A DNA stretch of 64,000 nt from positions 124,001 to 188,000 of the forward strand of contig JAFKMU010000036.1 in assembly GCA_017305195.1 (NCBI GenBank), given 5' to 3'. Every line of letters starts with the position of its first letter. Position 1 is the stretch's first letter. This DNA is from Verrucomicrobiota bacterium. GTDB taxonomy: Bacteria; Verrucomicrobiota; Verrucomicrobiia; Chthoniobacterales; Terrimicrobiaceae. The position numbers were made by a program, and so were the translations under genes. The notes below the pieces were generated by a model. That model was not told the origin of the DNA. It did not search any database and worked only from the letters and a program-made list of their open reading frames with translations. This document shows positions 45,213 through 54,753 of this stretch, in pieces.

Positions 45213-46610
45213 ATGAATCTCGCGCCAATCCCGGAAACGGAAAACCCGGCGGCCAGTCGAGGCCTCGGGTCGCGTCGCTGGACGGTCGGTACGCTGAGCT
45301 ACTCCGCAGCGGGGCTGTTCGTCCTCTTCTGCTGGCTGCTCTGGGGGGATTTCTCATGGTCGATGAAGGAACGGGCGGTTCCTCCCATCACACAGCTTTT
45401 GCTCAAGGGGCACGGCGCTCCGGATTCGCTGATCGGGTTCCTCATCGGTTCCGTTCCCGCGATCCTGACGATCGGGATCGGGCCGATCATTAGCTATCGC
45501 TCGGATCGTCACCGGGGACGATGGGGACGGCGCATTCCCTATCTCGTGATCACCACGCCGGTTGCAGTCGTCTCGATGGCGGGCCTGGCCTTTACCCCGC
45601 ATCTCACCGAGATCCTGCATCGGAGCCTCGGCACGGCCTCGCCCGGGCTGCATCCGCTCTCGATCGTGCTCTATGGCGTATTTTGGACCCTGTTCGAGTT
45701 TGCCAGCATCATTGGCAACGCCGTCTTCCTCGCGCTCATCAATGATGTGGTGCCGGAGAAATTCCTCGGTCGTTTCTTCGGGGCTTTTCGTGCCATTGGT
45801 TTGATGGCGGGCATTCTTTTCAGCTTCTGGATCATGGGCATTGCCGAGACGCATCCCGCCTGGATCTTCCTCGGCATGGGCGTGCTCTATGGAGCTGCCT
45901 TCGGGTTGATGTGCATGAAAGTCCGCGAGGGGGAGTATCCGCCTCCACCCGATGAACCCAGCGAAGGGCGCGGCGGTTTCCTCAGTTCGGCGCGCACCTA
46001 TTTCCGCGAGTGTTACGGCCATTCCTATTATCGCTGGTTCTTCATTTCCCTGGCCTTCTCGTGGATGGCGTTTGTCCCGGTGAACCTCTTCAGCCTCTTC
46101 TTTGCCAAAAGCATCGGAATGAGCATCGACACATGGGGGAAATGCATGGCGGCAGCCTACTGCATATCGCTGATATTGGCTTATCCCCTGGGCGCGTTGG
46201 TCGATCGTTTCCATCCGCTGCGGGTGAGCCTGATCACGCAGGCCGTTTACGTGGCGGTGGTTCTTTGGGGCGGGCTGTTCGTGCGCGATGCCATGACCTT
46301 TGGCGTTGTCCTCGTCTTCCAGTGTACGCTGGCCGGCACTTGGATGACCGCCGCCGCATCCCTGCCGCAGCGCCTGCTGCCCAAGGATCGGTTTGCCCAG
46401 TTTGCCTCCGCCGCTGCGATCGTGACCAGTCTCGGCACGATGCTGGCAGGGCCGCTCATGGGCCTGCTGCTTGATCTTACCGGGCAGGTTTACCAGTACA
46501 CCTTTCTGGTGAGCTCGGCGCTGGCTGCGGCCGCTCTGGTGACGGGCCTGGTGGTGCAGGTGAAATTTGGCAGGCTCGGCGGGCCTGCCGCCTATGTGGC
46601 GCCGCAATAG
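45213..46610 (+). CDS. GPH-type major facilitator sugar transporter, copy 1
   Basis: The 465-residue, 12-helix permease has the GPH-family signature between helices 2 and 3 (SDRHRGRWGRRIPYLV) and a large central loop. The family symports glycosides, pentosides or hexuronides with a cation. It is the last gene of the operon and is about as long as the paralogue at 48689, with matching loop motifs (RSDRHRGRWGRRIP/KSDRHRGRWGRRIP). Hexuronide uptake would fit the lyase, but is inference. Confidence 0.92.
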   Translation: MNLAPIPETENPAASRGLGSRRWTVGTLSYSAAGLFVLFCWLLWGDFSWSMKERAVPPITQLLLKGHGAPDSLIGFLIGSVPAILTIGIGPIISYRSDRHRGRWGRRIPYLVITTPVAVVSMAGLAFTPHLTEILHRSLGTASPGLHPLSIVLYGVFWTLFEFASIIGNAVFLALINDVVPEKFLGRFFGAFRAIGLMAGILFSFWIMGIAETHPAWIFLGMGVLYGAAFGLMCMKVREGEYPPPPDEPSEGRGGFLSSARTYFRECYGHSYYRWFFISLAFSWMAFVPVNLFSLFFAKSIGMSIDTWGKCMAAAYCISLILAYPLGALVDRFHPLRVSLITQAVYVAVVLWGGLFVRDAMTFGVVLVFQCTLAGTWMTAAASLPQRLLPKDRFAQFASAAAIVTSLGTMLAGPLMGLLLDLTGQVYQYTFLVSSALAAAALVTGLVVQVKFGRLGGPAAYVAPQ

Positions 46611-46618
46611 ACAGGCTG

Positions 46619-46630
46619 ACCTGTGTAAGC
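46619..46630 (+). promoter_or_regulatory. Regulon motif ACCTGTGTAAGC, site 3
   Basis: Same motif as 42082-42093 (11 of 12 bases). It lies 86 bases before the lone pseudopilin gene and just after the transporter stop. No 2a-type partner was found nearby. Confidence 0.45.
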
Positions 46631-46715
46631 AATTTCCTATTCGAGTATTCGGCTGCGCGGCATTAGCTTCCCATCGTCACCCCCAGGTATTTTGGATACT
46701 TTGCGACGCACCCTC

Positions 46716-47324
46716 ATGAACCCCCAATCAGTCAGCCGCCGGGCGTTTACTCTCATCGAGATGCTCATTACGGTCGCCGTGCTGGGAATCCTCATGGCGC
46801 TGCTTTTCCCGATGGCATCACGGAGTGTGAAATCCGCCCGGGCCGCGCAGTCGCTGGCCAACCTCAAGAGCATCGGGACGGTCATGCATGTCTATGCCAG
46901 CGACAATAACGGTGTCTTCCCGCTGGTCTGGGACAGCGCGACCTCGACGTCGTGGATCGCCACGATCTGGCCGTACTCCTCGGATCGCCGCTTTCCCGGC
47001 ACCACGCCCAATGCGCTCAAGGGCAGCATTTTTTACACCCCGCTTTCCGAGAATGGAACGACCGCGCGCACCTACGGCATGAACGAACCCCTCCAGTTGA
47101 AATATCCGTCGAGAATGTATCTTTCCACCGTGCCCTCGCCCTCCAAGGTCGCCCTGGTGGGGGATGTCAAAACGAGCGGCAGCTTCCGGCCGGATCAGGT
47201 GAACTATCGTAACAACGGACTGGCTAATGTTCTTTATATTGATGGTCACACCGGCGCGCAGGCGCCATCCGACGTCCCGGCGAACACGGCATCGGTCTTC
47301 TGGACCGGAGTGCAGTCCAACTAA
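46716..47324 (+). CDS. Type II secretion-like pseudopilin with H-X9-DG-type C-terminus
   Basis: ATG 46716 gives MNPQSVSRRAFTLIEMLITVAVLGILMALLFPM, a typical prepilin leader and helix. The in-frame TTG at 46692 is an unlikely extension. The 202-residue protein ends with a region ALVGDVKTSGSF ... GLANVLYIDGHTGA, which resembles the DUF1559-type pseudopilins common in Planctomycetes/Verrucomicrobiota. It is not part of the A-D cassette. Its promoter region carries a copy of the regulon motif, and its stop overlaps the stop of the convergent serine hydrolase gene. Confidence 0.85.
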   Translation: MNPQSVSRRAFTLIEMLITVAVLGILMALLFPMASRSVKSARAAQSLANLKSIGTVMHVYASDNNGVFPLVWDSATSTSWIATIWPYSSDRRFPGTTPNALKGSIFYTPLSENGTTARTYGMNEPLQLKYPSRMYLSTVPSPSKVALVGDVKTSGSFRPDQVNYRNNGLANVLYIDGHTGAQAPSDVPANTASVFWTGVQSN

Positions 47325-48415
47325 AGACTCTGCTTCTCGTCCGGGTCTCGGGGCGTTCTGGAGATTGACTTGAAGACGTCATCATACAGCGCCACGTTGA
47401 TGACCTGATCTTGTGCCGTCCGGACGATGACCAGCTGCCACTCCGGGACGATGAGGCAGATGTTATTGTTATTTCCCTGTGCGGCGAAGGTGTTCACCGG
47501 CGCGCTGGGCCACAGCCTCCGGCCGGCCGAGTCCACGCCGTTGGTCCACCAGCTCAGCCCATAGCGTCCCGGGAGTTGGTGATACCAGTCGGCCGGGTCG
47601 TGCATGGGGGCGTGCGGCGACACTTGCGCCACGCAGGCATGCTCGATGTACCGCTTGCTGATCAGTTCGCGGCCATCCCATTTCCCGTCATTGGCAAAAA
47701 GCCAGCCCAGACGGGCGAGGTTTTCCGCTGTCATGTACATGCCGTTTTCCGGCATGCCTGCGCCTCCATGGATGGGCAATCCATCCCGGGTGTTGACGGT
47801 TTTCCATTCCCAGCCTGCGGGCGCCATGCCGATGGGATCGGCGATGCGCCGTTTGAAAAGATCGCTGAGGGGTTCACCCGCGATCCGCGTCAGGATGTAG
47901 GCCAGGAGATCGAGCTCCTGGGAATAATGTATCGCGGCGCCGACAGCGAAATTCGGAGGCCCCGGATCGAGCGAGAGCGCCTCCAAGTGGATTCCGCTGG
48001 TGAAGGTCGCCATGTGCCGCAGAGTGACCTCGGGGTAATCCTGTGCCAGGGCGGGCAGATATTGGCTCGCCAGATCATCCGGGGAACACTTTCCGTCGTC
48101 CCAGAGCAGGCCGAGACAGATGCTGTTTATGGACTTGGTACAGGACCAGATATGCCCCTTGTGGCCGACGTTTTCCCCCGCCCACAGGAGATAGCCGCGG
48201 TGAATGATCATCGTCCCGGAGCTGCCTTCCTCGCCGACCACGCTCCGCAGGACTTCCAGAGCCTCATGGACTTTTTCCGGCGGAATGACGGGAGCGTCGG
48301 GCGGTGGGGTGATCCAGCTCCCGGCGGGAAATACTGGGCTCGGTTGGCTGTTTGCGAGGTAAGACGGGACGGACGTCTGCGCGGTATCAGGCGAGTCCGG
48401 GAGGGGTGATGACAT
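47321..48415 (-). CDS. Serine hydrolase, beta-lactamase class C / penicillin-binding-like
   Basis: The 364-residue protein carries the nucleophile motif SCTK (within IWSCTKSINS) as the SxxK catalytic pair. A tyrosine motif (IHYSQELDL) is in the YxN position, although here YSQ. A later HGGAGMPENGMYMTAENLARLGWLFAND follows the family pattern. No clear signal peptide is seen, so it may be cytoplasmic. Many such proteins are esterases or amidases rather than antibiotic-degrading enzymes. I take ATG 48415; TTG 48454 would be an alternative. Its end overlaps the pseudopilin gene by 4 bases. Confidence 0.8.
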   Translation of the reverse strand: MSSPLPDSPDTAQTSVPSYLANSQPSPVFPAGSWITPPPDAPVIPPEKVHEALEVLRSVVGEEGSSGTMIIHRGYLLWAGENVGHKGHIWSCTKSINSICLGLLWDDGKCSPDDLASQYLPALAQDYPEVTLRHMATFTSGIHLEALSLDPGPPNFAVGAAIHYSQELDLLAYILTRIAGEPLSDLFKRRIADPIGMAPAGWEWKTVNTRDGLPIHGGAGMPENGMYMTAENLARLGWLFANDGKWDGRELISKRYIEHACVAQVSPHAPMHDPADWYHQLPGRYGLSWWTNGVDSAGRRLWPSAPVNTFAAQGNNNNICLIVPEWQLVIVRTAQDQVINVALYDDVFKSISRTPRDPDEKQSL

Positions 48416-48688
48416 TAGGGGGGAGGGGCCGTTTGAATGATGCGGTTCTTTCAAGGTCGGAAAATAACTTGCAATACATCAAACCATTGATAACAGGTGA
48501 AGACAAGCAGGAACACAGATCCGGCAGACGGCGACTTTCACTTAATGAACCTCTCCCCCCAGTCCTTATTCAGCTCTCCCACCGGCTGCCGGACAGGGTA
48601 TCAGGCAATTCTCTCGGGCCTGGCGTGGGCGGCGATGATGGGATGCTTCGGAGCCTCGAGGACAGCAGCGGGCCGATCATTGAGATAG

Positions 48689-50089
48689 ATGGCGGGCGAA
48701 CCCAAAACGATGCTGCCGCCGGATGAGGCCTCGGCCCCGGACAAGGGGGGGAAGCTCTGGCGCGTAGGCACCCTGGTCTACACCACCGGAGGGCTCATCG
48801 TCCTCTTTATCTGGCTCCTGGGCGGTGACTTTGCCTGGGCGATCAAGGATCGCTCGGCGAGCCAGATGGTGCTCCTGATGCTGAAGAAATTTGAGGCGTC
48901 GGACTTCCTTGCCGGGCTGCTGGTGGGCTCTCTGCCGCCTGCGATAGCGATCATCCTCGGGCCGATCATCAGCTACAAATCCGACCGCCATCGGGGACGC
49001 TGGGGGCGGCGCATCCCGTTCCTGCTCATCCCGACGCCGATCGCGGTCATCTCCATGGCGGGCCTCGCCTTCAGCCCGATGATCGGCACGCATCTTCACG
49101 AGATCCTGGGTGCGCGGTCCCCCGGGGCCAATACGCTCGTGCTGCTCTCTTTTGCCGTGTTCTGGATGCTTTTCGATTTTGCCAGTATCACGGCCAACTC
49201 GATTTTCGGAGCCCTCATTAATGACGTGGTGCCCGTCGCTGTGCTCGGCCGGTTTTTCGGTGCGTTTCGCGCCCTGAGTCTGATCGCGGCCATCATTTTC
49301 AACTACTGGCTGCTGGGAAAGGTCGAGGCCTATCATGTCTGGATCTTCCTTGGGATCGGCATCCTGTTTGGCGTCGGCTTCACCCTGATGTGCGTGAATG
49401 TGAAGGAGGGCGAGTATCCCCCCGTGCCGGAAGTGCCCGAGGGAGGCGCCACGGGGTTTCTGGCAGCGTCCCTGGAGTTTCTGCGCGATTGTTTTGGGAA
49501 GCCCTACTATCTGCTGGCCTTTGTCACCATCGCGGTCCCGGCGATCGCCTTTTTGCCGGCCAATCTCTTCAACATCTTCTTTGCCAAAAGCTTGAACATT
49601 CCCATGGATGACTTGGGCAAGTGGTCGGCGGTGATGTATTTTGTGTCCTTTGTGCTGTCCTATCCCCTCGGCGCTCTGGCCGACCGCATCCACCCGCTGA
49701 AGCTCGCTCTCGCCACCCTCGTGATCTATGGGCTGGTTTCTCTCTGGGGCGGATTTTTTATCACTAACCAGACGACCTTTTTCATTGCCTACCTGGGCTG
49801 CGGGATATTGGGCGGAGTGTGGGGGACCACCACGGCGTCGCTCGCTCAGCGACTCTTTCCGCGAGACAAGTTCGCCCAGTTTTTCTCGGCGGCAGGCATA
49901 GTCACCTGCATCAGCCAGATCCTCATCGGCCCGGCGCTCGGTGTGTTTCTCGATCTCTCCGGCCATGTGTACCGCCATACCTATCTGGTCGGCTTCGGCC
50001 TTACGGTGCTGTGCCTGCTGTGTGCGCTGAAATTGTTCTCGATGTTCCAGGCGCTCGGCGGTCCTGCAAACTATCAACCTCCCCGCTGA
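48689..50089 (+). CDS. GPH-type major facilitator sugar transporter, copy 2
   Basis: The 466-residue permease is a close paralogue of 45213: both have the SDRHRGRWGRRIP loop, SMAGLAF, a helix carrying DFASI/EFASI and matching C-terminal ends (GGPANYQPPR/GGPAAYVAPQ). It starts at ATG 48689 in a 273-base gap with the serine hydrolase and is followed after 27 bases by the GH78 gene. The pairing suggests import of rhamnose-containing oligosaccharides. Confidence 0.92.
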   Translation: MAGEPKTMLPPDEASAPDKGGKLWRVGTLVYTTGGLIVLFIWLLGGDFAWAIKDRSASQMVLLMLKKFEASDFLAGLLVGSLPPAIAIILGPIISYKSDRHRGRWGRRIPFLLIPTPIAVISMAGLAFSPMIGTHLHEILGARSPGANTLVLLSFAVFWMLFDFASITANSIFGALINDVVPVAVLGRFFGAFRALSLIAAIIFNYWLLGKVEAYHVWIFLGIGILFGVGFTLMCVNVKEGEYPPVPEVPEGGATGFLAASLEFLRDCFGKPYYLLAFVTIAVPAIAFLPANLFNIFFAKSLNIPMDDLGKWSAVMYFVSFVLSYPLGALADRIHPLKLALATLVIYGLVSLWGGFFITNQTTFFIAYLGCGILGGVWGTTTASLAQRLFPRDKFAQFFSAAGIVTCISQILIGPALGVFLDLSGHVYRHTYLVGFGLTVLCLLCALKLFSMFQALGGPANYQPPR

Positions 50090-50116
50090 GCTCCTGGCGG
50101 TAGATTCTTCCACCCG

Positions 50117-52555
50117 ATGCAAGCCGAGCGCGTCTTTCTTCCCCCTGGCACCCACCTGGCCGATGCCAATGCCATCGCGTGGCACCCTGCTGAAAAAGCC
50201 GCCTGGATCTGGCACCCGGAGCGTCCTGCTGGCGAAACGGCTTTTTTGCGCTTCCGCCTCGCGTTTGATCTGGCTGCCCCGGCCAGCATCCTGCTCCACG
50301 TGACGGCTGACCAGCGCTTTCAGCTTCGGTGTGATGGCGAGCCGGTTTCCTTCGGGCCCGATCGTTGTGATATTGAGCACTGGACGGTGCAGAGCCTGCG
50401 CGTTGATCTCGGGGCGGGAGCGCACGAGCTGGAGGCCCTGGTCTGGTGGATCAACGATCCCGGTGGAGTGGCCTCTCGTACCGATCAGGTCGGCGCCGAC
50501 CCGGTGCCGAGACCGCCGATGGCCCAGATGACCTGGCGGGGAGGTTTCCTCCTGCATTCCGATGATCTCCCCATCGGAACCGGACAGGCGGAATGGCGGG
50601 TTGAGGATCTCACGCCCGCCGTGCGGCTATTTCGCCAGCGAATCCCTCATTACTTCGATGTCGGTCCGTCGCACGAGTTTGACCTGCTGCGATGGGCGAA
50701 GGCGGATTCCTCGGCCGCTGCCGTCGTGATGCCTCCGGTCGAGTCCAATCCCTTTGGCGTACGGCGACCGGGCTGGTGCCTGCATGCCGCCGACCTGCCG
50801 GAGCAACGCCGTTCGTTCTGGACCGGCGGGCGCATCCGGGCGGTGAGGCCGGGCTGGGGCGAAGAGACTTTCCAGGATTCGCCGGCTGATCAGACGGCTT
50901 CCTGGCAGGGGGTCCTGGCTGGCGCAGAACTCTGTGTGCCAGCGCATGAGGAGGTGACGGTGCTCTGGGACATGCAGCAGTACCGGTGCGGTTATCCGTC
51001 CCTGGCCTTCACCGATGGCGAGGGAACGCGGATCGAGTGGGACTGGGCCGAGGCGCTGTACGAGGCGTCCTCCACGGACAGCGTGGATGAGACGACGGGC
51101 AAGGGACATCGCGATGAGATCGAGGGGAAGTCCTTTCTTGGTTTCGGAGATCGCTGGCATCTTCACGGGGCTGGTGAACTGCCTTTTCTCTGGTGGAGGG
51201 CGGGGCGTTATATCCGGCTGCGGATTCGCACGGGCGGCAGGCCGCTTCGCATTCGCAGGCTCGGCATCCTGGCTACCGGTTATCCGCTGGAGCGGTCCGG
51301 GAGCTGGCAGTCATCCGACCGGGAATGGGATCGCCTGTTTCCGATCTTTGAAAACTCCTATCGCTGCTCGGCGCACGAGCAGTGGACGGACTCCCCCTAC
51401 TACGAGCAGATGGGCTATGTCGGGGATTCGCTGCTCCACGCACTTTCCAACTACGCGCTGTTTGCCGATGACCGGGTGACCCGCAGGTCGATCGAGCTGT
51501 TTGACTGGTCGCGAAGGCCATCGGGCCTCGTGGCCGAGCGCTATCCCTCGGCCTGGCGGCAGGAGAGTGTCACGTACTCCATGCTGTGGGTGATGATGGT
51601 GCGCGACTACGTCGCATGGCGGGGCGACCCCGCCTTGGTCCAAAGGCTGCTGCCCGGCGTTCGGAGCGTGCTCGCGGAACTCGAGGCGCTCCGGTATCGC
51701 GACGGGCTGCTGGCGCAGGCTCCCGGCTGGCCATTTGTGGACTGGGTCCCGGGTTGGGAGTTCGGCGTTGGCCCTGGCGTGAGAGCGGGCGATTCCAGCA
51801 TTCTCAATCTGCATCTCGTGCTTTGCCTGCAAGCGGCAGCGGAAATCGAGGAGGCTCAGGGCGACGCCACGCTGGCAAGGCGCTGCCGTCTGCGGGCCGG
51901 GACGATATTCCGCGCGGTTCTCTCCCGGTACTGGGACGAAAAGCGGGGCTTGCTGCTCGATACCCCCGGCTGCGAGGAAGCCAGCGAACATGCCCAGGTT
52001 TTCGCCCTCCTCACCGGTCTCCTCGACCCCTCCCGGTCTGCCGCCTGCCTGAGAGCCTTGCGGGATGAGGGGACATGCTCTGCGAAGACCACCGTCTATG
52101 CCTCGTTCTATTTGCTCGAGGCGCTTTATCGCCATGGCGAGGAGGAGGCGTTTCACCGCCGCCTCGATTTCTGGCGCGCCTTGCCGCGATTTGGCTTCAC
52201 CGCCACCCCCGAGGCCCCGGAACCCTCCCGCAGCGATGCCCACGCCTGGGGTTCTCATCCGGCGTGGCATTCGGTCGCTTCCATCGCGGGCATCCGGCCG
52301 GGCCTGCCGGGGTTCAGGCGGATTCGCATCGCCCCCTGTCCCGGACCGTTTCAGACGATCGAGTGCTCCGTTCCGCATCCCCGAGGGCTGATCTCGATGC
52401 GGCTGGAAACCGCTCAGGACCATGCCGTTGCGGATATCGAGCTGCCTGCGGGGCTGTCAGGCTCCTTTCTCTGGAAAGGGCAGCGCAGGGAACTTTCCCC
52501 CGGCGGGAATCACTTTCAGGCCACAAACCCAAAAAAACACGGCGTAAGAGGATAA
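50117..52555 (+). CDS. Glycoside hydrolase family 78 alpha-L-rhamnosidase-like
   Basis: The 812-residue protein lacks a signal peptide. Two N-terminal beta-sandwich regions lead to an (alpha/alpha)6 barrel. The hallmark WTDSPYYEQMGYVGDS near residue 423 matches the GH78 'CDSPYYEQLGYxGD' motif. SRSDAHAWGSHP near 706 matches the later 'SD.HAWGAHP' motif. A C-terminal small beta domain ends the protein. GH78 enzymes release alpha-L-rhamnose using an inverting mechanism. Placed directly after the transporter, it would act on imported oligosaccharides in the cytoplasm. Confidence 0.85.
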   Translation: MQAERVFLPPGTHLADANAIAWHPAEKAAWIWHPERPAGETAFLRFRLAFDLAAPASILLHVTADQRFQLRCDGEPVSFGPDRCDIEHWTVQSLRVDLGAGAHELEALVWWINDPGGVASRTDQVGADPVPRPPMAQMTWRGGFLLHSDDLPIGTGQAEWRVEDLTPAVRLFRQRIPHYFDVGPSHEFDLLRWAKADSSAAAVVMPPVESNPFGVRRPGWCLHAADLPEQRRSFWTGGRIRAVRPGWGEETFQDSPADQTASWQGVLAGAELCVPAHEEVTVLWDMQQYRCGYPSLAFTDGEGTRIEWDWAEALYEASSTDSVDETTGKGHRDEIEGKSFLGFGDRWHLHGAGELPFLWWRAGRYIRLRIRTGGRPLRIRRLGILATGYPLERSGSWQSSDREWDRLFPIFENSYRCSAHEQWTDSPYYEQMGYVGDSLLHALSNYALFADDRVTRRSIELFDWSRRPSGLVAERYPSAWRQESVTYSMLWVMMVRDYVAWRGDPALVQRLLPGVRSVLAELEALRYRDGLLAQAPGWPFVDWVPGWEFGVGPGVRAGDSSILNLHLVLCLQAAAEIEEAQGDATLARRCRLRAGTIFRAVLSRYWDEKRGLLLDTPGCEEASEHAQVFALLTGLLDPSRSAACLRALRDEGTCSAKTTVYASFYLLEALYRHGEEEAFHRRLDFWRALPRFGFTATPEAPEPSRSDAHAWGSHPAWHSVASIAGIRPGLPGFRRIRIAPCPGPFQTIECSVPHPRGLISMRLETAQDHAVADIELPAGLSGSFLWKGQRRELSPGGNHFQATNPKKHGVRG

Positions 52556-52626
52556 TCCGCATCCGACTCCCTCCACGAATCGTTGCTTCTGAGCAGATCA
52601 AACCTTTTCCCTTGACCTTCCTTCCC

Positions 52627-52650
52627 TCGACATCTAACCTTTGATGTCGA
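52627..52650 (+). promoter_or_regulatory. Inverted repeat TCGACATC-N8-GATGTCGA
   Basis: A perfect 8-bp inverted repeat with an 8-base spacer lies 32 bases before the PEP-CTERM gene ATG (52682). It could be an operator for that gene or a stem near the GH78 3' end; no T-tract follows. Confidence 0.4.
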
Positions 52651-52681
52651 CAGCGAGATTTCACCCCCACCGCTTATTACG

Positions 52682-54595
52682 ATGACCACAAAATCACACT
52701 TCCCCCACTTCGCTCGAGTGAACCAGTTGCACTCTGCGATCGTTGAGCGAATCTCAAAAGGCGTTCTTCTGGCCTGCCTGCCCCTCGGGCTTGCGGCGCA
52801 GACCCAGGCAGCCGAGATTCAGAAAGCTAATAATAGCACGGCTCTTAATCTCACTGGCTCGTGGGTTGGGGGAGTCGTTCCTGGTGCTTCGGATATTGCT
52901 TTGTTTGACAGTACAATGACGGCAACACGATATACGGCTGTTGGCGGAAATGTGAGCTTTGCCGGCATTAAGGTGACTAACCTTGGATGGGATCAATACA
53001 TTAACGCTACTGCTGGAGCCACGATGACGCTGGGTTCCTCCGGCATTGACATGAGTTCGGCTGCGGCAAACTTGTCTATAGCTGCCGTCATGGACCTGAG
53101 CGCAAGCCAGACGTGGACTGTCGCTTCGGGCCGGACGCTTGCTGTAAGCGGTGCGAGCGTGGGCGCTGGTACGATCACCCTGACTGGTTCGGGTACTTAT
53201 TCCCTGGGGGGGAATAGCACGCTTTCCTCCGGTGTTGTGGTCTCAGGTGCGCTTGGCACTGGCACCGTGAATCTTGAGGATGGGATTCACATTGCAAGTA
53301 CAACCAATCGGACGATCGCAAACGCACTGAATCTCAATGGCAATATCAGCATAGATATGACGTCGACTAACGTGCTCAACTTCATTGGGGGGATGAACGT
53401 TGGATCCAGCACCAGGACGATCACGATCAATAACACCAGCGGAAGCGCCACGTCCCCCTCGCTCGCTTTCGGCGGCGGCGTTGGATCGACATCCTCCCAG
53501 ATCACCGGTAGTGGCATGTTGGTCTTCGAGAATGGAAATGCCTCAGGCTCCCCCGTGGTTTCTGTTCGTCTCGGCAGCGGAAGTCCTAACGACTATACTG
53601 TGATCAGTTCGGATGTGACCATTGGCAGCGGGGTTTCGCTGATTACTGCTACGTCCAATACTCTCACCGCGAGCTCGGATATGACGGTCAACACGGGGGG
53701 AATATTGAACTTGAGTAACAATGGAGGATCGTCGGCGTCACAAACCATTGGATCGCTGTCGGGCGGGGGTACTGTGGTCAACTCTTCTACAAGCAATGGC
53801 ACTGCGATTCTAACGATCGACGGAGGCTCCAACGTGTCTCGAACAACCTTCTCCGGTACGGTCCAAAATGGCTCCACGGCATTTGTTTCCATCGTAAAGA
53901 GCGGTTCCACGACCCAGGTGTTTTCTGGAGCTAACAACTACACCGGAGCCACGACCGTTAACGGCGGTACGCTGCTCATTGACGGAACCCATATCCAGAC
54001 CGTGAACGGATCCGGATATACCGTCAACTCGGGGGCTACGCTGGGTGGCACTGGGCGTTTCTCCCGGTTTAGCTCGTCGAACACCACCAGTGCAGTGCTC
54101 GTCAACTCTGGCGGTACTCTGGCTCCGGGCGATGGTGGCACCGGTACGCTCACTCTGGACGGCGTGAATTTTTCCGGAGTCAATACCCGCGTGCTCAACA
54201 TGGCTTCCGGGGCGAAGTTCTCCTTTGATCTCGCAGGTGATGGATCGGCGGCGGATCAGGTGGCGTTTTGGAATTATGTGAGCGGAGACCTCCTGCTCAA
54301 CAGCAATGCCATCAACCTTTCTATCATCGGCACGCTGGTTGAGGGTACCTACACGGTCTCTCTCTTCAAATTCTACAGCGACTCCGGGACGACGCTTACG
54401 ACGAGCGGCATCACCACCGGTCTGACGATCGGCACGCTCGATCCCAGCATCCAGGGCACTCCGACGCTGACCTACAACTCGGCTGGCGGAACGATCGACA
54501 TTACTTACACCGTGGTTCCGGAGCCAGCCACCTGGGCGCTGGCCGCCTTGGGTCTCACCTCGATCCTGGTGCTGCGTCGCCGGCAGGCCTGCTAA
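52682..54595 (+). CDS. PEP-CTERM protein with autotransporter-type beta-strand repeat
   Basis: The 637-residue secreted protein has a signal region (about 25-40, ending QTQAAEI). The beta-helical, Thr/Ser/Gly/Asn-rich body includes the recognisable repeat VKSGSTTQVFSGANNYTGATTVNGG near residue 405. A PEP-CTERM signal closes it (VVPEPATWALAALGLTSILVLRRRQAC). The bases are less GC-rich than in neighbouring genes (for example the first 300 bases use AAT, TAT, GCT and ATT freely), which may mean transfer or relaxed selection. It is separated from GH78 by 126 bases holding an inverted repeat. Confidence 0.82.
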   Translation: MTTKSHFPHFARVNQLHSAIVERISKGVLLACLPLGLAAQTQAAEIQKANNSTALNLTGSWVGGVVPGASDIALFDSTMTATRYTAVGGNVSFAGIKVTNLGWDQYINATAGATMTLGSSGIDMSSAAANLSIAAVMDLSASQTWTVASGRTLAVSGASVGAGTITLTGSGTYSLGGNSTLSSGVVVSGALGTGTVNLEDGIHIASTTNRTIANALNLNGNISIDMTSTNVLNFIGGMNVGSSTRTITINNTSGSATSPSLAFGGGVGSTSSQITGSGMLVFENGNASGSPVVSVRLGSGSPNDYTVISSDVTIGSGVSLITATSNTLTASSDMTVNTGGILNLSNNGGSSASQTIGSLSGGGTVVNSSTSNGTAILTIDGGSNVSRTTFSGTVQNGSTAFVSIVKSGSTTQVFSGANNYTGATTVNGGTLLIDGTHIQTVNGSGYTVNSGATLGGTGRFSRFSSSNTTSAVLVNSGGTLAPGDGGTGTLTLDGVNFSGVNTRVLNMASGAKFSFDLAGDGSAADQVAFWNYVSGDLLLNSNAINLSIIGTLVEGTYTVSLFKFYSDSGTTLTTSGITTGLTIGTLDPSIQGTPTLTYNSAGGTIDITYTVVPEPATWALAALGLTSILVLRRRQAC

Positions 54596-54753
54596 GGGCG
54601 ATCCTTCGCCGAGGCAAGCTTCGGCAGCAGCGATCATCAACCATGCAGGCTCTCCGGCGCTGCCTAAGCAATCGGTGAGCCTGCGCGGCTTTTATATCGA
54701 CCGCGAAGTGGTGTAGTCTGTCCAGCCTGGAGCAAATCCGTCTTTGATTTCTT

